Both the position numbers and the translations under genes were made by a program. A stretch of DNA of 64,000 bases from positions 5,021,101 to 5,085,100 of the forward strand of contig NC_135550.1 in assembly GCF_964340395.1 (NCBI RefSeq). The letters run 5' to 3'. The notes below the pieces were generated by a model, which ran no database searches, was not told the origin of the DNA, and saw only the letters and a list, made by a program, of their open reading frames with translations. Below are positions 1-41,042 of the stretch, one piece after another; position 1 is the first letter of the stretch, and each line of letters starts with the position of its first letter. Source of the DNA: Glandiceps talaboti (lineage: Eukaryota > Hemichordata > Enteropneusta > Spengelidae).

Positions 1-410
1 TTACCAGTATGTCTACATTTTCTATTTAAATTAAATGAAGCGTAGTATATTGATCACAAGAGTAAAACGTGTTACACATCGAACAAGATATGTTTGTAGT
101 TTGGCATAGCTACATGTATAGCTGCCAATCTACTCTTGTACAAAAGTAATCAGAATTATCGAGCACAGATCATTTACTTCATTTCAGCCAAAGCTGAAAT
201 GAATAAAGGGAACAGAAGGACTGTATTGTAACAGCTGAGATGAAGGCTATTTGTACATGATGATCATATCAAGTTCTTTTGTCTTATGGAATGGAGATAT
301 GTTTTGTTGGTCTTCATTCAGAAAACACAGACAGTTTTGTTGATGAGTACACTGTAGAGGATGTTCAATTCAACGTTTGTTGGCATGGAAATATTTGATT
401 GCACAAGATT
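1..410. other. Non-coding, upstream of or within numb
   Basis: AT-rich unique sequence with no recognisable exon. It is either upstream flank or a 5' intron of numb; the first exon of numb was not identified. Confidence 0.5.
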
Positions 411-905
411 GGTAGGCTACTGTATGTGGTTTGGCTAGGTTTTGGTAGGCTACTGTATGTGGTTTGGCTAGGTTTTGGTAGGCTACTGTATGTGGTTTGG
501 CTAGGTTTTGGTAGGCTACTGTATGTGGTTTGGCTAGGTTTTGGTAGGCTACTGTATGTGGTTTGGCTAGGTTTTGGTAGGCTACTGTATGTGGTTTGGC
601 TAGGTTTTGGTAGGCTACTGTATGTGGTTTGGCTAGGTTTTGGTAGGCTACTGTATGTGGTTTGGCTAGGTTTTGGTAGGCTACTGTATGTGGTTTGGCT
701 AGGTTTTGGTAGGCTACTGTATGTGGTTTGGCTAGGTTTTGGTAGGCTACTGTATGTGGTTTGGCTAGGTTTTGGTAGGCTACTGTATGTGGTTTGGCTA
801 GGTTTTGGTAGGCTACTGTATGTGGTTTGGCTAGGTTTTGGTAGGCTACTGTATGTGGTTTGGCTAGGTTTTGGTAGGCTACTGTATGTGGTTTGGCTAG
901 GTTGA
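411..905 (+). repeat. 33-bp minisatellite, 15 copies
   Basis: Fifteen head-to-tail copies of a 33-bp unit beginning GGTAGGCTACTGTATGTGG and ending in GGTTTT. The copies look identical except that the last is clipped. Because 33 is a multiple of 3, one frame stays open for the whole array and gives an artificial 11-residue repeat. Perfect identity implies recent expansion. Confidence 0.97.
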
Positions 906-2124
906 GATAGTAAGACTACAACTAATCTTATATATGATTAACACAAAGACCCTAAATCCTTTCCCTTGGTTGATTTCTGCAATGCCTTGTCTCAACACTC
1001 ATAGTCTAGAGGGAATCCATCAGTGAAGGGAGATCCTGAGGGTCAAAGCCATGGGGTAACATCTAGCCTACAACAGTCGAGATTGGACATTGCCAAAAGC
1101 AACCAAGTGAAGGGTTTGGGCTAAACCATGTCAGGTCTCTAGCCTATAGAAGCAGTGATCACTGAACAGTACTAGGCTACTAGCCCTTGTAGGACTTGGT
1201 TTTTAGTAATTATGGAAGTACACCCTAAAATTTGGATATCAGCTGTTACTGTAAAGGGCTAGTACTAGAGATATAGTATCACATACCGGTACATGGATCT
1301 GACACCACAACACGAAAAGGACAATTAGGTGTCCACATTTTAACAGTTGCCAATATATTGTGTTATTTTTAGAGCTATTAACACATACATGTACAGGAGT
1401 GATATCTAGAAAGCAAGTCTGAAAGGATACACTGTTCAGTGTCTGTTACCATAGAAACATATGATTACATCAGTGTCATCATGTAACACCATGACATCAT
1501 GTAGACATGGGCATTTAAGTAATCAGTCTGTGCTGACTTACATACACATATGTATATTATCCCACACCTCTCCAATCCCTTTATCATGTATATAGACAAA
1601 CAGAACAATGTGAGTCTCTTCTTTGAAAGAAATCAAATCAAACAATTTCCATAAAGATCATGTTAATATTTGCATGATGTAGTTATATACATAAATTTTT
1701 TGGAATCACGATCTGATCACATGTACATATATTTTTGTACGTGATGACTGATTTGATGCTTTCATTTAACAACGTAAAAACATCTGCCGAGTCGTGCATT
1801 GTACTGACTTGACTTCAGGGTCGGTGCTTCTTTAATATTCATCTCATGGTTCTATCACCGGGGACAATGGTCTATGTATTAAACTTTTAACAAAGTAGTA
1901 TTATGCTCCAACCACATCTAAGAAGTGCAAAAAGTGTCATGAACTGACTGCCCCATTTACATGCCATTACATGTGGACATTCTATGTCTGTCTACAACTC
2001 ACTGGATATACATGTACATACAAATGTCTGACAGTGACTATGTATTGTGTGTATATGTAGATGGTGATACTATTAAAATAAACAATAAATACTACATGTA
2101 CATGTGTTGTTAGTTGCAGATGTA

Positions 2125-2156
<32 letters not shown>

Positions 2157-3716
2157 ACATATCATCATTGTAATGTATGTATGTATGTATGTATGTATGT
2201 ATGTATGTATGTATGTATGTATGTACATAATGCATATTCAACCAGCCAACGCCTTCATTTTCGTGCAATCTTTGTCTAGTTTAGGTTTACATGTAAGACA
2301 ATATTTCTTATAAACTCAATGAGGAGCACAAGGTCTGTCAGCAATCGTATCAGGACATTATGGAATATATTAGAACTGATACACCGACCAAGCATCACAT
2401 ATACATTTGTAACAAAAACAGGAATATTACTCTTCAGAACCAGTCTCTTGAGTGCAAAACAGGCACATGTACATTGTAGATACACCCAACATCACATGAT
2501 GTATATATATACATGTACACTTGTAAAGTTGTGTTGTTATATAAAATGGAAACTGGAATTCTCTTTAGGGGACAGTTGGATAGATCACATGTTTCACACT
2601 TACACTACATTGGTTTATTGATTTGTTTTGCATACATGTATAAATTAATGAAAACAGAATTCACAGTAACTGTTGGATTGATACTTGAACATTTGCATAC
2701 ATGTATAACAAAAACAAGACTGTTAGAGTTACATCACACACTATTTTAGGTCCTTCACTTTACATTCTTTCCTTGTTTGGAAACTATTGTTTTTTCTGTA
2801 TGCATGTACAGTTACACCTCTAGGGTGAAAGAGACCACAAAGAATGTACGTCACACAAACACAAAAAGGATGTTTTCAACTTTGTACATGCCATTAAAAT
2901 AACCAACATTTGCTTTTAAAACATTTTCTGACAAGAAGTAAATCTCAGATAATGTAATGTGTAGATGTACATTGTATGTCATCTTCTGTTTGTATCTTTG
3001 TGACAAAAGGTATAATGTTGATATGGGCAGTGTGAATTTCATCAGACACCATTCAACTACCCCATATTATAAAAGTAGGCAGAATCTAAAGGTGAATCTA
3101 TCAATAAATTCAACCCTATTATTTCCACAAAGTCACTAATCCCTTCTCCACAGGATAGCTGTTTAATATGCTAGCTGTCCTATAATTTCACATGTCTGGT
3201 ACAATTATATCTGAAGTGGAATATTGCCAAGATGACAAATTCTTATCCATACAGCTTTTTTGTCTTCACAAAGATTTCTCTATGCTTTTAGTTCTTCATT
3301 TGCAAAAGTTATTCAGTGACTGGGGAAGAATTATAACTGCAGGAAGTTAGCAATCCAGTCATTAGAACAAAGCTATATTTAACTTTAAAATTTTCAAACA
3401 TGGGTGGTTGAAACAACTACATGTACATGTACACAGTACAGCTCAATAAAAAGTTACTTGGATAGATAAAGCAATGATGTATAAATAATAAAATATTGGC
3501 ATTTTTTGTGCCACTCTGACCATGTGTGTAGTATCCGGTACTGTGAATACAGTTGCACTGTACATGAAACACACTGTGCATTTGCATATGGTCTACAAGC
3601 CGTGTATACATTACTGCAAATGTAACCATATCATACATGAAGTACACTGTACATCTCTATAATCAAATTCTTTTGCTTTACTAACTGAAAGATCTTCTTT
3701 CCTTTGTGTGTTGCAG
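906..3716. other. Non-coding sequence 5' of numb exon 1
   Basis: No exon is recognisable. The sequence is AT-rich with many TACATGTA palindromes. It probably contains intron sequence, since the first numb exon seen opens with an acceptor. Microsatellites lie at 2125-2224. Confidence 0.5.
2125..2224. repeat. TG then TATG microsatellites
   Basis: A (GT)n run of about 22 bp passes into GTAT repeats, followed after a short spacer by a second (GTAT)n tract of about 50 bp ending at 2224. Confidence 0.9.
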
Positions 3717-21999
<18,283 letters not shown>

Positions 22000-24019
22000 G
22001 AGATGATCAACATCAGTTCGGGTGCAATACATCTTTTGTAAAAAAAAAAAAATGGAATGATACATAAAAATTTTGTGGATTGCAGAAAATTTGATATGAA
22101 GTAATATGTCGAGGAAAAGTCCACGACAGAATAATACTGCACTTTATCTTGATATACTGTATTATACAACAGACGAAGAAGGAATGGATGAATGAATGAA
22201 GATCGGCCTCTTTTTGATAGGTAGTGGGTATATTTTTTTGTGACAATTATACCTACCAACAAGCCTTTCAGTGATGAAATGTATGGACCAACTCAAGTAC
22301 ATGTACATTTGTAAAATTGTGACCGTCAAAAGACTATAAAAGCATATCACTAAAGATCCAATTTGGAACATGACACATAAAGGTCTGCAGGTATCATGGT
22401 CAATCCCTTTGATAAACCACAGCACTACTAATCTTATAATCTGGAGATTAATTATCAAGGAGTGGACATGGATTACAAGATTTCGAGATAATCTGCACAG
22501 TACAGACAATTATTTTGTTGATGGTGATAATACACGACGCTAACCGAGCTATAGAATTGAACACACTGTTTGACTCAGATACTAATAATGGACTGCAAGA
22601 TATCTGAACTGTCATTGTGAAAGAAAAGTAATCAATTTGCTATCATTCTTAGTACCGGGAATAGAATTTGACCTTGTGCTAGAGTTAGCTTCTGAGGATC
22701 AAAACAGAACATGAAGATCAACTTGTTGTCAAGTGAGCTTATAGTGATACGTGTTGCTGGGGAGGAGACATCATGGTTTCATCCAAGAAGTCAAGTAATA
22801 GTTGATTCTATAATGTATATACCAAGATGGTAAAGTTCTATTTCCGGTAACGAGATTTGTATGCAGTACAATAATTTTGTCACATTGTTACAATGACTGG
22901 ATTTGTTTTCATGAAGCAATGCAAGACAGTGAGGAATGTATACGTTTAGCTGTATGCCATATATAGAATCAGGGTTAGGATGGTTACATCAGGTTACACT
23001 ATTGTCACCCTAGCACTGGTTAGTTTTCAGGATGTTTTGTATTTACACTGACACCACAAACATTCCTGACGTCTTAGTGAAGATGAACCCTTAAAACATT
23101 ATTTGTTAATTAGTCAGTAGAAGACTGCAGATTGGCTTCATGCAACTGGTTTCTGTGCCACCTATCTTTAAACTACTCCCCAGCATCAGAAGAGTTGGCA
23201 ATCACAACTGAGGTGATTGCAGTAACATCTTTCGTTTGTCCTGTCAAAGTAGATGCTTTGAGACTAGTGTTCCTGCTAAGGCTGTATTATTTTGCTCTAG
23301 TATTGAAGTAACTTCCATCGACCTTTTTTTTTATCCACAACTTGATTCCGTTGATAGGAAACATTGCTCCGAACTCAGTCTACCAATGATTAGTTCTACA
23401 AACTTTTAATCATTTACTTCTGGAAAGTATGTTGTTGTTTTTTTATTCCTTGACCTATCCCTTCAATCACAATCAAGATACCATCATTAGTAGCCAATAC
23501 CATCAATCCAGCTTCACTGTTTGTAAATGTTCTGTCTCAAATTCGGAAGAAGTAAACATTGCTCATTTAGTGATCCATTCACATAATTGTAATCATCCTA
23601 GGGGTGGGAAAGGAATGGACTTGACTCCCTAACTAATCCAAATGTATATCATGTCTTGACATGGTCTTTCTGTACTATTTAAAGGAATGCCAAATCACAA
23701 TGTAAAAAAATGGATGATTTTATCTCAGCATATGGAGGCTTATGTTCAGCTTTAAAGTGTACTGTGTATTAGACACATGTAGGATATATTTTGACATGTT
23801 TTAAAGGAGGTTTGAAAATTGAACATAGAGGAAGAAACCTTGAAGACAATTGTATGTTTTTGATGAAACGTTCATTTGTTTGTGACTTGGGAAGGAGGCA
23901 TACTTAGGGAGTACTTTCAAAGGTAGTATATGCCAAGTCAGTGTCCACAGAAACCTCCATTTTGAAATTGAACAATACAAGAAAACATTTAGCCATTGTT
24001 CTTGTGGACTTGTAAAGCA

Positions 24020-24025
24020 AATAAA
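24020..24025 (+). terminator. Candidate numb poly(A) signal
   Basis: A canonical AATAAA is followed by a T-rich run. It is the first well-placed hexamer after the numb stop codon. The hexamer is common by chance in AT-rich DNA. Confidence 0.35.
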
Positions 24026-25264
24026 CAACATAATTTTTTTAAAAATAGAAACAAACCCAGTTCAAATGCACATACTTTCAATTTAGTGATAAAATTTAGT
24101 CCATCCCAATGATGCCATAGTGAAAGCATTTTAATCTAATAACGTATAGCTCTGAGTGCAGACCTGTGTAAAAAAATATGTATGACTACTGTGTTGTTAA
24201 ACATAAATATTTTGTAGTATTGCCGCTAGAGTTAGAATGGCCACATCATTTCTTTTTATAGTTTCAATAGGCTAATAGAATTTTATGCTTGCTCTGAACA
24301 GTGGTAACATGTATACTTTCTCCAAATGCTTTTTACATCAATTTGTCAGTATTTATTGTTTTTACAGGGCTGAATGATAATTATTCATTGAATTATGGAT
24401 TATACAAATATTATTAAAAAAATATCTCTGATGAAAACATGATAATAATAATTGAGTCTGGAGATATAACTTGTGTATATTGTCAACAATTTCTTGGCGT
24501 TTGGAGCATTTTTAATTTCAAACCTAAAATACTAGAACATCATTTAAGTGAACATAATCTTTTGTTTTTTTAAGAAGTGAATTGAATTATTTTGTGCGTG
24601 TCTCTCTTTAATTGGTTGATTGATTGTACATTATCCTGTTATAGTTAGATTCTTGTCAACAATTTGCTGCCTCTCCTTTTTTTCTATTTTTTGCTCCACA
24701 ATTTGTAAGTTTGCCAGTCTTAGTAGAGTAGTATGATTTTAACCTGGTTCCCCACCCTATTACATCAATATTTTGGTACATTCCTATCATATTTTGTTAA
24801 GGTGGAAGGTACCACTATAGAAACAAGGGGTGGGCAGATATGATAATGAGGAGTTGAGGAGTTTGTCTTCTGTACATTATGAAATTGTAATCTTTGACTC
24901 TATTTACTGTTTAGATGATAATGCTTAATTGAGTCAAAACTGACATTATCAATATTATTATTTTTTTCCAAGGAGCAACCCTGGTATGCTTGGTGTACTG
25001 AATCATGTAAACTTTACCAAATTTTGACAATATTTTCTTGGTGCATAATATAATATAATAGTGTAGTACCACAATAATCACTATTGTTGATAATACTCCT
25101 TCTATCTGAAATTAGTACTTCTGACTTGAAATAATACAAATTACATTTATTGCAATAATTTTGTGTTTGTTTGTCAATTTCTTATGTTTGTGTGAAATGT
25201 GCTAATTGCATACTGTCAGTGTGAGGTAGACTGCATTTGTCGCTCATATAATGTGTACCTTTGG

Positions 25265-25470
25265 ATGTGTGTGTGTGTGTATTTGTATGTATGCATGTAT
25301 GTATGTGTGTGGTGGATGTATGTGCATGTGTGGTATTGCATGTGTGTATGTATGTACAGATGTATTTATTTATGTATAGTTGTATGTATGTATGTATGTA
25401 TGTATCTATGTGCGTAGCTAAGTGCGTTGTATGTATGTAATGTATATATGTATGTATGTGCGTAGCTAAG
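25265..25470. repeat. TG/TATG microsatellite
   Basis: Interrupted TG and TATG repeats. Within them, GTGCGTAGCTAAGTG occurs twice (about 25410 and 25459), showing a small internal duplication. Confidence 0.85.
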
Positions 25471-26193
25471 TGTGTTGTGGGGGAACATGTCCCAAAGTAC
25501 ATTTCCTTGATATAGCATAGAGGGCGCTGTACAACAATGGACATGAAGTCCTTGGATATTGATTGGATAGTAAAATGTGTCTAAAGGTGCACTCTCTTAT
25601 CATAGTCTCCCATACAAGTGTCACATGACTACCTTCCAGTTTGATATCAAACAAATCAAGGTGAACTGTTGAAAAAGTTTGCATCCATCAGTAGAAACAT
25701 AGACCTTATCAAAACCAACTTTTCTAACTGCATGTCGCCACATAAAATAATTTGTCTCGGAACTCTTTCAAGAACAGCTTAGAATCACATAGTCTAAATC
25801 TGTAAGGTATGTCAGGATGGGGCGCCCTCACACATCGGCCAACCCCTCCCAGGAGGCTGGTGAGGGTCATATTCACATTGGAAGTACTCTGCTGATATGG
25901 ACTTCTCACTCTACTCATCATAAGTTACTTGGGACATGGAAGAATATGCTTGCAATGAATCAAGATGAACTTGATTGACCTTTGAACAGCTTATGAGCTT
26001 TTAGCCTGACCTTGCTGATAAGTTTCCCATGTTTCTTTCTGTTTGAGGACACAATTTATGATTCTTGTTGAAGAGGACAGCTTAATGGCTGTGACTATGT
26101 GTCATAGCATTGGTGTTATCCGTCACTGAAGCTTACGAAATGTAAACTGATTCCAAGGCAAAGTTCAATACAAATAGTTTGCTTATTTCAACA

Positions 26194-26209
26194 GCCACTA
26201 GAGGGCGCC
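26194..26209 (+). promoter_or_regulatory. CTCF-like binding motif
   Basis: GCCACTAGAGGGCGCC fits the core of the bilaterian CTCF consensus (CCACNAGRKGGCRS) at every core position. It sits between the 3' ends of the convergent genes numb and naa40. A partial match, AGAGGGCGCTGT, lies 0.7 kb upstream at about 25519-25530. Binding is an inference from the motif only. Confidence 0.45.
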
Positions 26210-26324
26210 CTTACAACAAGTCATTTGTATTAAACATACAATTGCATGGAACATTCAACTACTGATCAGTAGGTTTTAAATATCATGTCACAAACTGCAC
26301 AATTATTGTCTTTTTTTTTTAAAT

Positions 26325-26344
26325 TTTATTTTAGTGTCAATAAA
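26325..26344. terminator. Facing poly(A) hexamers for numb (+) and naa40 (-)
   Basis: A + strand AATAAA at 26339-26344 and a - strand AATAAA (TTTATT at 26325-26330) lie 8 bp apart between the two convergent genes. They could define abutting 3' ends, but this is weak evidence in AT-rich sequence. For naa40, a closer ATTAAA (- strand) lies at 27416-27421. Confidence 0.25.
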
Positions 26345-26589
26345 GTTCCATAATAAAGACAGTTGGGTACTATAATATATAGTATGGATTATTAACTTTT
26401 CAGAATCACAAAATAACTGACAGTTGGAACCACAACAATCTTGTGTCTGTCAACAAAAGATAAATCAATAATGTTTGTTTGTTTGCTGTACTTGTACATC
26501 ATCACTTCAGTGTTGTGACAAGAGACATCAACATACAGAGTATCTCAATCATATCAATTTTCTTTAAGGCCATGATTGAATTGTTTTCA

Positions 26590-26662
26590 CACAGACAGAC
26601 AGACACAGACACACAAACACACACACAGACACAGACACACACACAGACACACACACACACAT
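26590..26662. repeat. CA/CAGA microsatellite
   Basis: Mixed CAGA and CA repeats downstream of the candidate numb poly(A) sites. Confidence 0.9.
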
Positions 26663-26663
26663 A

Positions 26664-27488
26664 AAATAAGTATCTCTGAAATCCAAAAAAGAAAAGTGCA
26701 GCAAAAGGAAAAAAAAAACACACAACAGCATATGGATGGTGGTGTTTTGATATGTGTACAGATATGTGACATACAACAGCTGGGTATTTCTTCTTTTGGT
26801 GTGTGGTTCTATCATGACTGTACGGTGCTGATGAAACATACACACAAGTATCTAGTTTTTAAAATATGCTACAATGATAAACTGGAGAAAATTTGTCTGA
26901 CCTTGAAATTATTACCTTGACCTTGAGACAGGTGTACATTTTCTGTGAGGTCATTGTGCTGATGTCTTGAACGTTTGATTCCTGATTAGACCTCCAAATA
27001 ATATACATATAGTATTGCAAGTGAATTATGCACTGGTATGACAATAGTCAGCCATATCTGATGGATGTATACTATAAATACACGGATTGTATTTTCCAAT
27101 GAATGAAATTCTGGACTACTATGAGGAAGAATGATAGAGTAACACGTATACTTCTCAAAGGCGAGTCCAGAGGTTAAAGGTCAAAGTTGAAAGTAAATAT
27201 TATGCAGTACTAAGTTTGGATTACATTCTAACATCTTATCCAAATACAAATATGCTCAAAAAAAGATAAATTAGATTAAATGGATACAGATAGAAACCAT
27301 CTGAGTGAAAAATCAAATGACAAAATCCAGACATTTTTTTTGGCCTTATGGTCAAATGAATTATCTCCTATCATGTATAGACAAATAAACTGAAATCACT
27401 GCCTGTTAGGATAAGTTTAATTTACATGGGTTTTTTTTACATACAAACAACTGACATGGAAAATTTCACTGTGTTGTCACTGTCCCTC
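26664..27488. other. Intergenic or naa40 3' UTR
   Basis: AT-rich unique sequence between the convergent genes. No coding exon is recognised. Part is probably the naa40 3' UTR, depending on which poly(A) signal is used. Confidence 0.45.
27416..27421 (-). terminator. Candidate naa40 poly(A) signal (ATTAAA)
   Basis: The common variant hexamer ATTAAA lies on the - strand about 70 bases after the naa40 stop codon. It would give a very short 3' UTR. The alternative is the AATAAA at 26330-26325. Confidence 0.25.
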
Positions 27489-36922
<9,434 letters not shown>

Positions 36923-37130
36923 TCTGTAACACAATTTGCTAGACGATAATGATCACACCTTTCAAACCCTGAATGCGTCCACTGTTCCAGCTGTAAATGT
37001 GAGCGTACTTAGAAAGTGGCGCGGACTTTAGAGTTTGTTTGTTGGTTGATTAGTTGCGATACACACATGCGATAAACATAAACACCCCTTAACGTAGATG
37101 GCGCCAACTAGTACCAACGTTTTCATCATT
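36923..37130 (-). promoter_or_regulatory. naa40: Putative naa40 5' UTR and promoter
   Basis: This stretch is directly upstream of the naa40 ATG and has more CpG than its surroundings. AGATGGCGCC at 37096-37105 resembles a YY1 site, often found near housekeeping starts. No TATA box is obvious. Placement rests on position only. Confidence 0.3.
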
Positions 37131-38406
37131 TCAATGTTTTGATCAATCTTGCTGCCACCACAGTTATAATTTTAAAGGGATTCGTTGTTCCAACTGACAC
37201 CACGGTGAATTTGTGTGAAGGCACGGCATTAATTAATGCATGCGCCTGGATCTAATGGATACATGAGATAGGCGCACATGTGCTCGTGATGTTGCTATAT
37301 CTACAACAGTGATGCCGTACGTCAGGCAGAACATGAACTACTTTTAATAGTATGTTTAGTAGTAGCTCGAGATATTGCTATATGGAGTCATAGTCAACAG
37401 TTAGGCCGTGAAGTTGCTATATCATACATCCGAGCTAAGAATAGAAAGGTATACATCAATAGTTCAATGTAAGATTAACCCCCCCCCCAAAAAAAAACAA
37501 AAAAAAAACAACAACAACAAACAACAACAACAACAACAACAAAACCACTTAATTTTTCTAGTTTGAGGGAGGGTGGATGGGGTTTAATTTGAACATTTTC
37601 GTTCTCATCCGACACAAAAGATTTTACTGTTAAGGGAATCAGTTTTGTGTCCCTAAATACAGATATGTTTTTAAAGGAAAAAAATTAAATTGTGACATGG
37701 AAGAATTTTCTCTATGGTAAATGCATGGTCCTAAAATACATGATGGGAACTTGGGTCTAGTCATACACAAACAAGATTATTTTCCTGCAAACAATTGATT
37801 TATGCAAGTGGCTTTGGTGGTACATACAAATGCATATACTATAAACTGGGCTGGGCTGTTGAAAAATGAAAATGAAATTGAAATACAGTCAGTAAAATGG
37901 ACTATACACTACTGCAGTGGCCGGGTTTTTTTCTGTCTTCTATTCCTTTCAACCTCGCCATTGGTGCAAAAAAGACGAAGTTAAAACTTCGTACATGTAA
38001 TTTGTGTTTGTGACAGTCAGTAAGCCACTTGACTTACTGTCTGTCCTGGCTGGCGACCCTGAAAGTAAGGGTGGCTTCTATATAGGGAAGAAATATGGCG
38101 ATACACCACCGGATTGATATTAAATGTTGATCCATCTTGTAAACAGGAATGGAAATTAAAAATACGGCCAATCGAAAATACTGTACACAAGGTTATAAGT
38201 CATCTTTAGCTTAACTACGAAAAATATCTCAACACCTAAAGCACACATAATCCAATTAAACTACTTCATTCTCATACTCGAGAATTAAATTGTCTACTTT
38301 CGGAATTGTTTCCCCTAGACCTGCTCTATTAAATGTTAGGGGCATAGAAACATGGTTGCAGTATAGCAACCGATGTGTAACCAGGTATACTTTATAACAT
38401 ATAAGC
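37131..38406. other. Intergenic sequence beyond naa40
   Basis: No gene is recognised. It contains an A/AAC-rich run at 37483-37545 and a short hairpin at 38012-38045 (GACAGTCAGTAAG facing CTTACTGTCTGTC). Confidence 0.5.
38012..38045. other. Perfect-looking 13-bp hairpin
   Basis: GACAGTCAGTAAG and CTTACTGTCTGTC pair with one mismatch around a short loop. It may be a relic of a small inverted-repeat element. No function can be assigned. Confidence 0.5.
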
Positions 38407-38800
38407 CAGTACCGTAGCCTGCGAGGGGGGGGGGGGGGCAGCCCCCCCCCCCCCCCCCAGATTTTTAGGGGGGAAATGCGACTTTTCTAAGCGATATTAT
38501 TAAAATCGTTATTTGCGTGACGATTCCGACAGCACGCGCTCTTTGAATTGATGGTTCATTAAAGTCAAAAGTGACTGTAACACTGACCACTTACTAACAT
38601 GTTTCTCTATTGTACGCTGGCTTTACTTTGAATTAAAATGCGTCCAGTTATAACTTATAAAATGTAACTTTTTGTAGAGTAGCGAATTAAGAATTCTTTT
38701 GTGCGGGAGAGAGTGCAAAAAGAAGCGCGCACATTCACTGTGCATTTTCCGCGAGTAACAGTAGTCTTGAATGTCTCCTTCATTTGAAGACAGCAACACA
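38407..38800 (+). repeat. Left terminal inverted repeat
   Basis: It begins CAGTACCGTAGCC, followed by long G and C runs that themselves could pair, and ends in sequence shared with 43790-44108 in the opposite orientation. Confidence 0.75.
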
Positions 38801-40804
38801 TTAGTCATTAGTGTCGAGAATGAACCCCCTAAACCCCCCCCCCCCTCCAACACACACACAATGGTATACGAGAACAATATGTACATATTATTGGTAAACA
38901 GCGATACATGGGCATTAGAAGTATAAGCATAGACCCTACTATGGTATAAGTAATGATTTTTGCAACATTGTTGGTTAGATGCATAATTATCATTATGCCT
39001 ATAGAGTTTTTATTTCAGGCAAGATGCAACTGCTAAGATTTATTGCCTTGGTTTTTCTGTGGAATAATAACAAAACAGATTCTTGAGTTACCAAACAGTC
39101 TTTGATGATATTATAAGGTCCATTGTGGCCTATGTAATTTGTTATTTCAAGACTTTGCCAAAGACATATTACTTGAATGGGACATTCAATATGAAAGGGG
39201 GTTGATGCTAACAAGCATGCTAAATTTACTTTCAACTGTACTGCAAATCATATATTTGTAATACAATGTTATCAAATTTGAATACGTTGATTTTAATTTT
39301 ATATAATCATGATAATATACATATTAATTATGCTGATGACTAAACACATATATGCGTATATCCACGTATTCGCCGTGATCGTTGAGTTGTTCATGGCCAT
39401 TGTTCAATGCACTGCTGATTTAATGTACATGTACCATAAAAAGAGGTAAGAACATTTAGAAATGCCCAGAAAACAATGTTTTGTATGTAAAACCTTTACT
39501 AGTTCCGTATTTGTCCCATTGCAAAGTCAGAATCGAAAGTATATCTGTGTTTTGGGATTGAACTTGAAGTAACAGATGGTATGCCTTTTCCGTCTCATCT
39601 ATATCTATGAGGTACGTGTCGCAATTGTGACCGTAAATATACGGACCCAACCGTTAAACTACTCTTACAGGGTAAATTTGAAAGGACAAAAGAAGGGTAA
39701 TGTTGGAAAAAAAACAAATTGGGGAAAACGGGATCGTCTCGGCACAACAACACGTGCAACCATACAACATCAGTATGTATTTTTTTGTTTGCCTCATGAA
39801 ATGCTGACTAAATACTTTCGAAATGCTAACGAAGTTATGGCATCCTCTAGCACAGGTCACCTATTTTGGTGTAACTACTCTACAATTCCATGTATATGAA
39901 GGTCCCTATTTTTAAAGGATTTTCAGGAGCAGGATATAACGCGTTAACGTAAAGAACATTGAAGTTACTTGGATGGTAACATAACAATCTCATGGTTCAT
40001 GCTTTTCTTTAACGAGAGTCTTACAGGTATTGAAAAAAGTAAGCTAATATGAATGAAGTAAAAAAAAATATGAAAGCTTATATATAACTGTCTAAATGTT
40101 CACCGCTTTTGAAAGTAGTTTAAAGTCAGTGTGCCCCTGTACACTCAAGTAAACACACCACCCTCGTATGATGTGAACTATAAATGGGACACACAGAAAT
40201 AAAGTGTGTATGGATGACATGAACAAAGGCAAACTGGGGGTGCTAGTCTATGTTGGCACAGTACTTGGCAAGAATTTTTAAGTACCATCTACAATACAGG
40301 GAAAAGTGTATAGTGGTCGTAACATCTATCACGGTCACTTAGGGCTTACCTCACAGACTAGGTTCACGAGGGTCGCTGGGTGGGTGATTCTATTCCTCAC
40401 TATGGTTCTATGTTGGTATTAATGGAATGAAAATGGACGGGGACAACACTTTTACTACTTTGATACTGTAGAACAAAACTCCGCTGAAGTTAATTAAACA
40501 CCAAAAGTTAGTTTGCCTAAAAAATGCTCAGTCCATGATCTCATTGTAAGTATTCTCTTGATCATGGCGTATATAATATATTGCATGTCTGTGTATATAT
40601 ATTGAGTATTGTCATATCAGTGCTAGATTTCTTTGTCGTCTACAACCCACCGATCAATTGATAGAAATCAAAGGTAATACCTCATAAAGATTATCACTGA
40701 ATATGAAATTGAAAGCACTCACTGCTATCATGACGCACATTGTAAATCAAACGGTCATAAAAGTATTTAATCCTTACATCCGATTTCAATCATAGACCTT
40801 ACAC
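38801..40804. other. Interior of the 5.7-kb element, left part
   Basis: AT-rich sequence with no reading frame that looks like a transposase or any known domain. Nothing else can be supported. Confidence 0.5.
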
Positions 40805-40813
40805 GAAAGTAGG

Positions 40814-41042
40814 TAGACTGTCGACAGTCGTTCGTGCCTTTTTTGCTACGTTTCACCTAAACCAAAAGTCGTCGCCTCGCTCCGTAGCACTGAATACTAA
40901 TGCGTACTGATAGGAACTGCGAGTGCCGAATGCACGTGCGAACAGTACGCTGTTATAGTATTGCTCCGGAACGGAGCGAGGCGACGACTTAGTTTTTAGA
41001 TAAAACGTAGCAACAAAGGCACGAACGACTGTCGACAGTTTA
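40814..41042. mobile_element. Foldback transposon with 9-bp target duplication
   Basis: The ends TAGACTGTCGACAGTCG and, as complement, TAAACTGTCGACAGTCG start inverted repeats of about 75 bp with weaker pairing beyond. GAAAGTAGG is repeated exactly on both sides (40805-40813 and 41043-41051). A 9-bp duplication with long inverted ends is the habit of Mutator-like elements, so this is probably a non-autonomous MULE; the terminal sequence alone does not prove the family. It is richer in CpG than its surroundings and lies inside the 5.7-kb element. Confidence 0.82.

Larger units (their letters stand above)
22000..26350 (+). other. numb: Probable numb 3' UTR and downstream region
   Basis: No coding sequence is recognisable here. 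The stretch is AT-rich and mostly unique. AATAAA occurs at 24020-24025, about 2.0 kb after the stop, and again at 26339-26344. Either could be the cleavage signal, and Numb mRNAs in other animals have long 3' UTRs. A TATG/TG microsatellite lies at 25265-25470. The exact transcript end cannot be fixed without RNA data. Confidence 0.45.

Noticed and set aside
399-905. 168-residue open frame with an 11-residue hydrophobic repeat
   Set aside because: It is the translation of a perfect 33-bp minisatellite and uses a non-ATG start; no splice sites or protein family support it.
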